This document shows positions 8,799 through 16,812 of a stretch of 22,246 bases of DNA, one piece after another (the stretch's first letter is position 1; each line of letters opens with the position of its first letter). A model generated the notes under the pieces. The model ran no database searches. It saw nothing but the letters and a program-made list of their open reading frames with translations, and had not been told where the DNA came from. The stretch spans positions 1-22,246 of IMG/VR virus record IMGVR_UViG_3300025687_000360; one strand, written 5' to 3'. The DNA is from a virus. The translations under genes were made by a program, and so were the position numbers.

Positions 8799-10195
8799 TA
8801 TGCCATTAACCCCTGACTAGTTTGCATACCATAAGACTGAGCGAACTGAGCTTGTCTACGTTGAGCTGCTTCGATATTAGCTACTAGAGCTGGAGCATAT
8901 TGTCTCCATTGTTCTAGAACTGAATTTGCATAAGTACCGCCACCAACACCTAGTCCCTTAGAAGCACTTAAATTTCCACTAGGAGTTCTTGCTGGGACTA
9001 CTGCCTTACGATCAGCTAGTAATCCACCACCACCAGCAGTTCCTGTAGCTGGATTAGAGCGTCTAGATGTTCTTTCTATGTTTGGACCAGCAGCAAGCTG
9101 AGGAGTGTTAGATAGTCCAGCAGTTTGAGAGTATGGAGAAATATATGGATCTGTAATAGAAGCTTGTTGTGTCATTATACCTGCTTCTGGTGGAGCTCCA
9201 AGATTCTGTTCTGCTAACATTCTTCCTTGCTGTGAAAGAGGATTTGTAGCCATTTCACCATATGAAGGTGGGTTTTGAAGTAATGGACTTGTAGGATCAA
9301 AAGCCAAAGCTTCTTCATATGTCATACCGCTGTATTGCTGAGCTAACATATTATATTGAGAACCTCCAACTTGAATTCCTGACTGAGCAGCGTGTTGCAT
9401 TACATCTATTGGTGTATATGTATTTGGAGATTGTCCATACATCCATGAAGTTGTATCAGTTGCTCCATTTATCCCATTTAGATTAAATTGCTGTGCCATC
9501 TCATTGTTAGTGTTCCAAAGATTTCCCCATCCACTCTGACCATTACCACTAAAGAAGTTATCTACACCAGTTAAAGCATCAGTAATCTTACTTGGGATTT
9601 CAAGAAAAGCAGATACAGCATCATGACCCACTTCAAGAAACTTAGCTACACTTCCACTAAACCCATCTGATAAAGCAGCATCATGTAGGGATGTTCCCCA
9701 ACTATTCCAAGAGTTACTTATTTGATCTGCAAATGTACCGAAGTCAGCAGAGAGTGCATCTCCTACTCTTCCAAAAGCATTCTTAAATTCAGTACCTACA
9801 TTTCCAATAGCTTCTAGGATACCTGGTTCTGAAGCAGCAGTTGCAGCAGAAGAGGCAGCATTAGCACCAGAAGAAGCAGCATTAGCACCAGTAGCAGCAG
9901 GACTAAACAAGTATCCACCAAGAGCTGATAGCCCAATACCTACAAGTAAACGACCAGGATCTTCAAACACATCACCAAGAGATCCACCAGATGCTAGAGT
10001 ACTTGCCATCATACCACCAAGTCCAGCAGCTACGCCAGTGATAATACTAGCCATTGCACCACCAACTCCGATAGCAGTTAATCCTGCTGCTGCCGCAGTA
10101 CCGGCTGCCCATCCACCAGCTATAGCAGCAAAGACTGGAATTACTGGACCCTCTTTTTTATAACCATAGTCTAGATGTAAACTATTCTGAAACAT
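8798..10195 (-). CDS. Gly/Ala-rich internal virion protein, likely membrane-active (T7 gp14-like role)
   Basis: This is a 465-residue protein. Residues about 18-100 are almost entirely small or hydrophobic with repeated GxxxG/AxxxA spacing (VIPVFAAIAGGWAAGTAAAA, then ASIITGVAAGLGGMMAS and LLVGIGLSALGGYLF). Such a region could insert in or cross a membrane as oligomeric helices. A short tandem repeat (TGANAAS SGANAAS) follows. The C-terminal two-thirds are Gln/Asn/Ser/Gly-rich and end in a helix with VANIEAAQRRQAQFAQSYG. The order upstream of the 770- and 1205-residue proteins resembles T7 gp14-gp15-gp16, and gp14 forms the part of the ejection channel in the outer membrane. The assignment is by composition and context. 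The start at 10195 overlaps the previous gene by 14 bases. Confidence 0.65.
   Translation of the reverse strand: MFQNSLHLDYGYKKEGPVIPVFAAIAGGWAAGTAAAAGLTAIGVGGAMASIITGVAAGLGGMMASTLASGGSLGDVFEDPGRLLVGIGLSALGGYLFSPAATGANAASSGANAASSAATAASEPGILEAIGNVGTEFKNAFGRVGDALSADFGTFADQISNSWNSWGTSLHDAALSDGFSGSVAKFLEVGHDAVSAFLEIPSKITDALTGVDNFFSGNGQSGWGNLWNTNNEMAQQFNLNGINGATDTTSWMYGQSPNTYTPIDVMQHAAQSGIQVGGSQYNMLAQQYSGMTYEEALAFDPTSPLLQNPPSYGEMATNPLSQQGRMLAEQNLGAPPEAGIMTQQASITDPYISPYSQTAGLSNTPQLAAGPNIERTSRRSNPATGTAGGGGLLADRKAVVPARTPSGNLSASKGLGVGGGTYANSVLEQWRQYAPALVANIEAAQRRQAQFAQSYGMQTSQGLMA
9855..9896 (-). repeat. Short tandem repeat, period 21 bases (7 codons)
   Basis: Two near-identical copies of a 21-base unit containing gcagcattagcaccag lie inside the 465-residue gene. 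They encode (T/S)GANAAS twice, followed by further Ala/Ser-rich residues. The unit keeps the reading frame, so copy number could vary without breaking the gene. It forms a flexible linker after the hydrophobic N-terminal region. Confidence 0.7.
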
Positions 10196-10496
10196 TGATT
10201 TCAGCCTCTATAATATAACCAATAATTTTTGTATTAAATCTTTTATTCCAAGCTTTAGGATTACGTTTAGTTGTCCCACGAATACCCCTTAGCCCTAACC
10301 TCTTACACTCGTTTGATAGATACTCATACCAATACTTACCATCACCATACAACTGCCACAACCAAATAGTATCCTTTCCTATATCATATGCTACAAATCC
10401 ATGTTCATTTGATACCACATGTTTAGCTGGATAAAGAGTATTATACTCACTCTTTGATTTATCTAGAAACCTTAAGAAATCATTATAATCTATCAT
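10182..10496 (-). CDS. Small GNAT-like protein, possible T7 gp13 counterpart
   Basis: This 104-residue protein starts at the ATG that shares one base with the TAA of the preceding gene (TAATG). Its C-terminal part reads like the second half of a GNAT acetyltransferase fold: a strand (TIWLWQLYG), a helix (YWYEYLSNECKRLG), a strand (GIRGTTKRN), a short helix (PKAWNKRFN) and a last strand (KIIGYIIEAEI). The usual acetyl-CoA loop (R/QxxGxG/A) is replaced by GDGKYW, so catalysis is doubtful. T7 gp13 is likewise a small protein encoded just before the core proteins and I regard it as GNAT-like, so an assembly role is inferred. The start is not certain: a GTG at 10556 in the same frame has AAGGAG four bases upstream and would add 20 residues. 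That purine run also encodes ENEGD of the overlapping gene, so I prefer the later start. Confidence 0.65.
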   Translation of the reverse strand: MIDYNDFLRFLDKSKSEYNTLYPAKHVVSNEHGFVAYDIGKDTIWLWQLYGDGKYWYEYLSNECKRLGLRGIRGTTKRNPKAWNKRFNTKIIGYIIEAEINVSE

Positions 10497-12340
10497 TATG
10501 AACGTGGCAGATACTGACCAAGTAATGTAGTTACAAACCCGCCAATAGACTGCCACATATCTCCTTCATTCTCTAGTGTTTGTGCAGTGATAGCAGATTC
10601 ATTAGTAAGAGCAGCTAGAGCAAGCTTACCCATACGATCAGCAATATTCTCACCAGAGGTCCATGTCCAGTAAGCTTCATCTCTAACCTGTTGCCACAGA
10701 TCTGCCATAGCCTGAGTAGAAAGGTTAAATGCATTCATTGCATTAGCTTGATTAATAGCATTCTCACCAGAGTTGTCAATAGTGGCGATCTGTCTACGCC
10801 ACTCTACATTAGATTGTTGGATCTGTGCATATAACTGTTGATTAAATTGCTCCCTATTAAAGTTCATCTGATCAATAGACTTAGCTAAATCAATTTGTGA
10901 AGTCTTAGCAAACTGAGTCATAGCATCAGTTCTAGCAGAGTTGTCCATTGAGAGTTGTGCTTGAAGTTGTGATACGAACTGATTAACCTGATCTTGTGAT
11001 TCTGCATTGAATTGTAATGCTGCATTATTAGCAGACTGATTACTTAATAAGACTTGCTGTCTTGCTTGTAGATTAATTTCATTAGTACGTTGAACATTAT
11101 CCATGTTCTTAAACTGCATTTGTAAAAACGCTTGAGCATTCTGAGCTTGAGCTTGTTGAATAGCAGTAGCATTCTGCATATCCATATTAGCTGTAGTGGA
11201 TGCATTCAACATGGTTGTTTTAAGCTTAGCATCCATATTAGTTAGCCAAGCTTCTTTATAAGCACCAGCATCATTCTGTGCAATCTGTAATGCTGATCCA
11301 ATTACTGCATTATATAGAGTATCCCTAGCTACATTAGATCTTCCAACACCGCGTTCAGCCATAGCAGCATTAGCCATATCAACAGCAGGCTGTGCCCACA
11401 CTGGAATACTTCCATCACCTGGTAGTAACTCTGCTAACTGTCCCTGAATAGTAGCCCTTCGATCTAGTTCTTCTTGTTGCCACTGAGCATAAGCTTCTGG
11501 AGAAAGGGATTGAGCAAGGTTATTAGTATCAACAAGAGCTTGTCCGTTTAACTCTCTAACAGTAGCTCCCATCTGATTGTTAGGATCATTTGGATTTATC
11601 TGATCAGCCGTATATCCAGTAGCTGTCCCTACAGTATTAGCACTAGCAGTTCTTGAACCAAGATTATCTGTACGAACTGCTCTCATTTGATCAGTTGCAC
11701 CAGAACTTATACCAGCCTGTTGGGTCATGAACTGATTATCTTGTACATCTACATTAGTATAATTTTGAGTAGCTTCAGGACTAATCCAGTCTCCTGGATT
11801 TAGCATAATATTCTGTAGTACTTGTGGATTAGGAAAATCTACACCAAGGCCTTGAGCTGTTGAATTATATCCTTCATTTAAAGGAATATTAGAGTGTCCA
11901 CCCCAATCATCAGCATATTCAGATGGAATCATTATCTGTTCATTCTGAGTACCAGGTTCATGGAATTGACCATACTGATATCCAGTTCCAGGAGGAGTAG
12001 TGTCACCACCAGGATCAGTAGTATTATTAGTAGGAGGATTAGTAACTACAGTATCAGTTGGAGTAGTATCAACTGTTGTAGATCCAGAGAATGGATTTAT
12101 TCTTGTATTTTCATCCATTCTATTATAGGTATTCATGAAATCACTTAGTGGTGACATGCCCTGTAAAGAATTATTTCTAGATTGATATCTAACACCAGCA
12201 TCACTACGGATAACTTGATTTACTTCTTCAGGAGTCCACTGATTAGTCCTCATAGCCTGAAGAATTTCATCATAAGTTACATCTTGGCTAGAGTCAAGCC
12301 ATCTTGTTATAGAATCTACGCTCTGTTGTCTAACGGCCAT
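10496..12340 (-). CDS. Gln/Asn/Ala-rich helical virion protein
   Basis: This is a 614-residue protein. Residues about 75-125 are a Thr/Pro/Asn/Asp-rich linker. From about residue 290 onward it is a long alpha-helical, Gln/Asn/Ala-rich region (for example AIQQAQAQNAQAFLQMQF and NREQFNQQLYAQIQQSN), then a more ordered C-terminus with VEWRRQIATIDNSGENA, LWQQVRDEAYWTWTSGEN and ADRMGKLALAALTNESA. I recall this last combination (WRRxIAT..NTA..N, LWQ..RD.A.W, EN..DR...LA) from structural proteins of marine podoviruses with no established function. It is probably an internal virion or tail component used in DNA delivery. Both ends use one-base TAATG overlaps with neighbouring genes, so it is probably translated by coupling. 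Confidence 0.7.
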   Translation of the reverse strand: MAVRQQSVDSITRWLDSSQDVTYDEILQAMRTNQWTPEEVNQVIRSDAGVRYQSRNNSLQGMSPLSDFMNTYNRMDENTRINPFSGSTTVDTTPTDTVVTNPPTNNTTDPGGDTTPPGTGYQYGQFHEPGTQNEQIMIPSEYADDWGGHSNIPLNEGYNSTAQGLGVDFPNPQVLQNIMLNPGDWISPEATQNYTNVDVQDNQFMTQQAGISSGATDQMRAVRTDNLGSRTASANTVGTATGYTADQINPNDPNNQMGATVRELNGQALVDTNNLAQSLSPEAYAQWQQEELDRRATIQGQLAELLPGDGSIPVWAQPAVDMANAAMAERGVGRSNVARDTLYNAVIGSALQIAQNDAGAYKEAWLTNMDAKLKTTMLNASTTANMDMQNATAIQQAQAQNAQAFLQMQFKNMDNVQRTNEINLQARQQVLLSNQSANNAALQFNAESQDQVNQFVSQLQAQLSMDNSARTDAMTQFAKTSQIDLAKSIDQMNFNREQFNQQLYAQIQQSNVEWRRQIATIDNSGENAINQANAMNAFNLSTQAMADLWQQVRDEAYWTWTSGENIADRMGKLALAALTNESAITAQTLENEGDMWQSIGGFVTTLLGQYLPRS

Positions 12341-12480
12341 TATTCTTTCTCTTCAGTTGACTTAGGTTTAGCCTGTTCATGAATCTTAGCAACCAGTTGA
12401 TACACATCAACATATGGTTGTTTTACTAGAAGATGAATAATAAGATTAATCTCTTCTTCAGTGAATTCAAATCTATACAC
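12340..12480 (-). CDS. Small 46-residue helical protein, GTG start
   Basis: A frame of 46 codons plus stop fills the otherwise unexplained gap between the 114-residue gene and the 614-residue gene. It begins with GTG at 12480, eight bases inside the preceding gene, and has a good Shine-Dalgarno AAGGAG seven bases upstream. Its TAA shares one base with the ATG of the next gene (TAATG). The product begins YRFEFTEEEINLIIHLLVKQ and continues PYVDVYQLVAKIHEQ, then a charged tail. The pattern FTxEExNxIxxxLxxxPYxxVxxLIxKI is one I recall from small proteins in phage structural modules, with two short helices. Function unknown. The start site, both overlaps and the family-like pattern together make it convincing despite its size. 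Confidence 0.75.
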   Translation of the reverse strand: MYRFEFTEEEINLIIHLLVKQPYVDVYQLVAKIHEQAKPKSTEEKE

Positions 12481-12817
12481 TAGTGATCTCCTTAATACCA
12501 AATTCAGTTTCAACCTCAGCTCTAGACTTAACTATACGTGTTGGTTGTTTATCTTTAATCCCCTTCCACTTTAAATAAGCCTCTTGAAGTTTAGGACGAA
12601 TAACACCTAGTAGTGCTGACTTACGAGAAGTAAGTGTACCCCTATCAATAATATTCTTAAGACCTGGGATATCATCAGAAGTAATCCAGTGTTCTACATA
12701 GAATGGTTCATCACTGACTACACTGTCATATAGTTCAAATGCTACAAAGACCTTTACAGTACCATCATTTTCAGTAATGATTTCAAATCTAGTATTAGTT
12801 GCTTTTTCAAATGCCAT
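12473..12817 (-). CDS. Conserved hypothetical protein, 114 residues
   Basis: A small alpha/beta protein starting MAFEKATNTRFEII. I chose the ATG at 12817 because GGAG lies nine bases upstream. A TTG at 12823 in the same frame is only three bases from that GGAG and is less likely. The first half has alternating hydrophobic strands (FEII, VKVFVAFEL, FYVEHWI) followed by basic helical sequence (SRKSALLGVIRPKLQEAYLK). It lies between the fibre gene and the ejection block, spaced 18 bases from the fibre stop. No enzymatic motif is visible. It might be a fibre-associated or assembly protein, but I do not recognise the family. Confidence 0.7.
   Translation of the reverse strand: MAFEKATNTRFEIITENDGTVKVFVAFELYDSVVSDEPFYVEHWITSDDIPGLKNIIDRGTLTSRKSALLGVIRPKLQEAYLKWKGIKDKQPTRIVKSRAEVETEFGIKEITSV
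12488..12493 (-). promoter_or_regulatory. Ribosome binding site that fixes the GTG start
   Basis: AAGGAG on the minus strand, seven bases before the GTG at 12480. It lies inside the end of the 114-residue gene (codons for KEIT) and is the main support for the small GTG-started gene. Confidence 0.7.
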
Positions 12818-12835
12818 CTTCAATTACTCCGCTTA

Positions 12836-14392
12836 CTATTCATACAATTTGACATAATAGTTTGTTCCACCAAGATTAACAATCCAAAAATAACCACTCT
12901 CAACTTCAAATCCTGGTACATAAGATGGTAAAGCATCATTAACTCTTAATCTACCATCCATAGTTACTCCTGACGATGTAATTGAAATCCCTTTATTAGA
13001 GCTAAGAACATCTGTTTTTATCTCTATTGTTGAGTTCTCATAAGAATGCATAGCATATGTTCCTGTACCCCTATGAATTACAGACGTAACGCCATTAACA
13101 CCAACATCACGATTTAATACAAAACCACCACCAGTATATGTTGCTCCAGATATAGCCTCACCATATAAGATTAATTTTGATACTCCTTCAGCAGCACGTT
13201 GAGCGCCGATTGCAATTTGAGAAGTGGTGTTTGATCCATATCCTGCATTAAAATTGCCTTTAAAATAACCTACACCATCAGAAACAACATTTGATGATAA
13301 AAATGATAATCCATTAACATATAGCTTATAAGCTCCAGGATTAGTTGTACCAACAGCAACGGTATCTGCTGTTACTGCATCTAGATAAGCTGTACCATCA
13401 ATATACAAATCCTTGAATTCATAAGTAGCAGAGCCTAGATCAACTGTGTTATCAACAGTTGGAAGGAAGCTTGTAGTTACATCAAGACTTGTGAAAGTAC
13501 CACCTGCTGGTGTAAATAAACCTATATCAGTAGCATCGATATTACCACCATTGATATCAACAGTTCCTGCTGTTAAGGTTGTAAAGACTCCTGTACTTGG
13601 TGTAGTCGCACCTACTGTACAATTGTCAATCGTACCAGAGTTGATATCAGTAGTGGTGATAGTAGCAGCAGTTATCTGAGCAGTATCGATGTATGCTATA
13701 CCATCGATATATAGGTCTTTCCACTCGTTAGTTGCTTTACCTAGATCATAAGTGTCATCTATAGTTGGATACAAAGCAGCAGTTGATGTATTTCCAGAAA
13801 TAGTTAAACTAGAAAAAACACCAGTACTGGGACCACTAGTTCCTATTGTAGTTCCATTAATACTTCCACCATCTATATCCACAGTATCTAAGTATGCAGT
13901 TCCATCGACATAAAGGTTTCTATATTGATAAGTAGCAGATCCTAAATCATATGTATCATCTGAGCTTGGAAGTATACTTCCTGATACCGTATCACCAGAT
14001 ATTAACACATCTCCAGCAGATACTAGATCAATGTATGCAATCCCATCAATGTATAGATCTTTAAACTCTTTAGTAGTAGAACCAAGATCAATGTCATCAT
14101 CTGTAGTTGGTTCAATAACACCATCTTTAATCTTTACTTGCTCTACTGCTGCTGAAGATACATTAACATGAAACTCAATCTCATTGTTTCCAGCATCAAT
14201 GTTTACTTTATTATATCCATTTGAACTTTGAACAGTAGCAATAGGACCACCCTCACCAGGAGTACCATCATGAGTGTGTCCACTAGTTTCATGGAATGCT
14301 GTATCTAATGCTGTAAACTCATTATTAAAATCACCAGATAGGATGGTCTGTCCTGGTGATTTATTAAAACTAATCTCGTAACCATTACTCAT
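12836..14392 (-). CDS. Tail fibre protein with repeated stalk
   Basis: This is a 518-residue fibre. The N-terminus has SGHTHDGTPGEGGPI (residues 37-51), a pattern common at the virion-attachment end of fibre proteins in marine phages. Residues 98-338 hold four copies of a 25-residue unit, (D/N)xxxDLG.AT.E(F/W)KDLYIDGxAYxD, separated by Gly/Thr/Ser-rich beta-type stretches such as TTIGTSGPSTGVFSSLTISG. This looks like a trimeric beta-structured shaft. The C-terminus (about 350-518) is rich in Gly, Ser and Thr, ends GGTNYYVKLYE, and is the likely tip. I see no S74 intramolecular chaperone. The start overlaps the nozzle gene as ATGA, with no clear Shine-Dalgarno, so re-initiation is likely. The receptor cannot be deduced. 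Confidence 0.8.
   Translation of the reverse strand: MSNGYEISFNKSPGQTILSGDFNNEFTALDTAFHETSGHTHDGTPGEGGPIATVQSSNGYNKVNIDAGNNEIEFHVNVSSAAVEQVKIKDGVIEPTTDDDIDLGSTTKEFKDLYIDGIAYIDLVSAGDVLISGDTVSGSILPSSDDTYDLGSATYQYRNLYVDGTAYLDTVDIDGGSINGTTIGTSGPSTGVFSSLTISGNTSTAALYPTIDDTYDLGKATNEWKDLYIDGIAYIDTAQITAATITTTDINSGTIDNCTVGATTPSTGVFTTLTAGTVDINGGNIDATDIGLFTPAGGTFTSLDVTTSFLPTVDNTVDLGSATYEFKDLYIDGTAYLDAVTADTVAVGTTNPGAYKLYVNGLSFLSSNVVSDGVGYFKGNFNAGYGSNTTSQIAIGAQRAAEGVSKLILYGEAISGATYTGGGFVLNRDVGVNGVTSVIHRGTGTYAMHSYENSTIEIKTDVLSSNKGISITSSGVTMDGRLRVNDALPSYVPGFEVESGYFWIVNLGGTNYYVKLYE
13379..14101 (-). repeat. Four copies of a 75-base repeat in the fibre gene
   Basis: Copies lie at 14027-14101, 13886-13960, 13685-13759 and 13379-13453. 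Each encodes about 25 residues with the core DLG, KDLY(I/V)DG and AY(I/L)D. Spacing between starts is about 141, 201 and 306 bases, so the intervening segments grow toward the C-terminus. The copies are similar but not identical at DNA level, which suggests old duplication with divergence. Confidence 0.8.
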
Positions 14393-16020
14393 AAGGGTTT
14401 ACCTGTGTAAAATCTAATATACATATTTGAAATTGAGAAAGCTGATTCACTACTGAAACTTGTAATCTTAATGCTGTGGCTATATCCACTACCTTCCACT
14501 CTAACTCTTGATACTGCTCTAGCTGTGCTTGAGAATTCTGCTGAATCAAATAGAGCATCATCATATACAGCAAGTGCCAGTAGGTCAGAGATCTTATATG
14601 TATTAGGTTGCATTGTACTAGAACTACCAAAGTCGTAACTAACATACATGTTAATACTGGTGTTAGCTCCCTCTACTACAAAGAATGTGTCAACCCAATG
14701 TAGTGTTTTCTTTGTTCCAATATCTCCATAATCTAGTTCTGGGACTTCATAGGTGGCATCAATATTATCTCCATTAAAGCTGTTTCCACTATCATGAAGA
14801 TAAACATAACCATCTAGTCCACCGTGCAGGATAACTTCTGATTTATTAAAAGTATCTGCTAAACTCTCATTAATAATGCTAGTAGTGGAGTATGGATGAA
14901 TACCAAGAGTCTCTGACCATTCCCACCTTAGTCCTTCTTGAGACATCTTATATGTACCAATTATACCATATTGCTTAGTACCAGTAGTAGCTATAGCGTC
15001 TTCATCAATATAATATAACCTATACTGATTTTTAGATCTGATAACCATAGATGTAATAGTGTAGTTATCAAACTGGTTAATCAAGTTATTAATAATTGGA
15101 GAGATGTTTCTAGAGATAGAAGACAGTTCGATGTCATCAATCTTAGCAGTACCAGCAATATTACGTAATCCATCTGGTGCTAGCCATACAATATCACCAC
15201 CAATCTCTTGAATAGTCCAACCGGAAATACATCCAATATTACGAGAGATGCTTTGTAGAGAGACCTGTCCATTAATATCTACTATCTCAGAGATAGAGTT
15301 CTTTCCAAAAACAATAAGCTTATCTCTCCATGATACTACACCAGTTATAATATCCGGTACTTGAATGAATCCAGAAGTTCCTCCAGTAAAGTTAGTTGGT
15401 TCAAATGCATTAGACCAAAAGATTGTGTCTGGTTCAGTTGGGTCTCCAACTAGAATTACATGATCCTTGAACACCGTACCCCACTGAGCTTGTGGTACTG
15501 CGGTAGCAACATAGTCAATCTCATTAGTATAATACACTCTTCCAACACCATCTCCTACAAATTTAATATAGAAGATGTCATTAGTTCCATCTAAAACTAA
15601 AAGCTCTCCATGTGGAGTATTACCTTCATAATGTACGAAGGTACAGCGTCCTTGATTAGTTCTAGTAACAGCACTAGCAGCAGCTAATGCAGTACCATTA
15701 CCACCAGCAGAAAGATCCTTATTAATCTGTAACCAACTAGTACCGTCTGTAGAGAAGTAGATGTCTTCTTCAATACAAGCAACTACTCCATCAGCATAGG
15801 GATATAATCCAAGTACCTGTGTAGTCTCTCCACCAACTGAAGCAGCACTTATACCACCTAGCTTTTCATATCCACTAATACGACGATACCCTCCAGTGAG
15901 GGCAGATTCAAAATTAATCAGTTGTCTAGCAAACCCTGGCTTCTGATTCATCTCTTGAGTTGTAGAGATTAAATCAAGACCACCTCCAACTGATATAGGA
16001 AATTGAGCTATATTCCCCAT
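14389..16020 (-). CDS. Tail nozzle / beta-propeller-like tail protein (T7 gp12 / P22 gp10 role)
   Basis: This is a 543-residue protein beginning MGNIAQFPISVGGGLDLIST. It has regularly repeated beta-strand blade-like segments typical of this group: VGGETTQVLGLYPYADGVVA, EDIYFSTDGTSW, GELLVLDGTNDIFYIKF, WGTVFKDHVILVGDPTEPDT, VVSWRDKLIVFGKNSISEI and GGDIVWLAPDGL. The FWSNAFEPTNF / VPDIITGVVSWRDKLIVFG order closely parallels P22 gp10 and related tail hub or nozzle proteins (IGIGTWRDFIVCFGSSTIEYF in gp10). T7 gp12 has a similar propeller. The gene shares one base with the adaptor stop (TAATG) and its own TGA overlaps the fibre ATG. The likely role is to form the tail tube end below the adaptor, where fibres attach. 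Confidence 0.75.
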   Translation of the reverse strand: MGNIAQFPISVGGGLDLISTTQEMNQKPGFARQLINFESALTGGYRRISGYEKLGGISAASVGGETTQVLGLYPYADGVVACIEEDIYFSTDGTSWLQINKDLSAGGNGTALAAASAVTRTNQGRCTFVHYEGNTPHGELLVLDGTNDIFYIKFVGDGVGRVYYTNEIDYVATAVPQAQWGTVFKDHVILVGDPTEPDTIFWSNAFEPTNFTGGTSGFIQVPDIITGVVSWRDKLIVFGKNSISEIVDINGQVSLQSISRNIGCISGWTIQEIGGDIVWLAPDGLRNIAGTAKIDDIELSSISRNISPIINNLINQFDNYTITSMVIRSKNQYRLYYIDEDAIATTGTKQYGIIGTYKMSQEGLRWEWSETLGIHPYSTTSIINESLADTFNKSEVILHGGLDGYVYLHDSGNSFNGDNIDATYEVPELDYGDIGTKKTLHWVDTFFVVEGANTSINMYVSYDFGSSSTMQPNTYKISDLLALAVYDDALFDSAEFSSTARAVSRVRVEGSGYSHSIKITSFSSESAFSISNMYIRFYTGKPL

Positions 16021-16790
16021 TAATATAAGAACCTAATACGATCATCACTAATAAAGTCAGGTTGATCCTCTATAAGAACTTCTCTCATTCGACGGATACC
16101 TTTCTTATAATCTTCTATAGCTAGTGATGCTTGTTGTGGATTTTCTTTAATCTGCCAAGCATAGTACCTGGCTCTAGCAATCAATGTAGAGATGAACTTA
16201 TCTGGGATAACAAATTCATCAGTAGCAAGTTCAAGCTTTGTTGGTTGCTTGTATGCATAAAAATAAATCCTGTACACTTGATCTGGAATTGGAGAAAGAC
16301 CAAACCGAATGTTATCAGGATTTCTTAAAGTTCGTAGTGGACGTCCATACTGTGGATTCTCAGAAGAAAGGTCATCGTCCTCCCTAGCTCTGAAATGTTT
16401 CATCCAATAATCAATGTCTATATATTTTAATCTATTATTCTTATAAGGAACACTCTCTCCATCTACACCCATTGTAGTTAGATAGAATCTATCCCAATCT
16501 ACAAAAGCATAATCATCATCCTTATCTGTACGATCTGGATTAAGAAGATACCATCTTTGACCAGCAACTGTTTCAATATAAGTATTTCCAAGAAACGGTT
16601 CTGAAGAAGTATTCTCAGCTAAGAATGGCCAACGATAGTGTTCAGTACAAATATCAAAGTAAGCTCTATTGACCAGAGCCTTCACATGATTCTGAATATT
16701 AACAGCAGAAGGAAAAGTTACATCAGTTAAATTAACTTCATTTAACTCAGTTAAGATTTCATTCACTACTTCAATATACGTGGTTGCCAT
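16020..16790 (-). CDS. Head-tail adaptor (tail tubular protein A, T7 gp11-like)
   Basis: This is a 256-residue protein starting MATTYIEVVNEILTELNEV, a helical opening usual for podovirus adaptors. It continues with VKALVNRAYFDICTEHYRWPF, a strand-rich middle with AGQRWYLLNPDR and PLRTLRNPDNIRFGLSPIPD, then YRIYFYAYKQPTKLELATD and IPDKFISTLIARARYYAW. This order matches T7 gp11 and related adaptors that bind under the portal. The gene follows the post-capsid hairpin and has AAAGGAAAGGT before its ATG. The stop shares one base with the next start. The small size (T7 gp11 is about 196 residues) and adjacency to the nozzle gene support the call. Confidence 0.8.
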   Translation of the reverse strand: MATTYIEVVNEILTELNEVNLTDVTFPSAVNIQNHVKALVNRAYFDICTEHYRWPFLAENTSSEPFLGNTYIETVAGQRWYLLNPDRTDKDDDYAFVDWDRFYLTTMGVDGESVPYKNNRLKYIDIDYWMKHFRAREDDDLSSENPQYGRPLRTLRNPDNIRFGLSPIPDQVYRIYFYAYKQPTKLELATDEFVIPDKFISTLIARARYYAWQIKENPQQASLAIEDYKKGIRRMREVLIEDQPDFISDDRIRFLY

Positions 16791-16812
16791 ACCTTTCCTT
16801 TATTAAAGAAGT

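Noticed and set aside
10751-10779. TTGACA inside the 614-residue gene with a weak -10-like element
   Set aside because: The -10 candidates match only four of six bases and the site is within coding sequence, so it is likely a chance match.
12836-13340. S74-type chaperone at the fibre C-terminus
   Set aside because: The C-terminus lacks the characteristic S74 sequence pattern and ends in a short beta-like segment, so no self-cleaving chaperone is claimed.
14385-14645. Open frame of 86 codons on the minus strand inside the nozzle gene
   Set aside because: It lies wholly within the C-terminal coding part of the 543-residue gene in another frame, has no independent ribosome site that I can see, and its product has no phage-like pattern.
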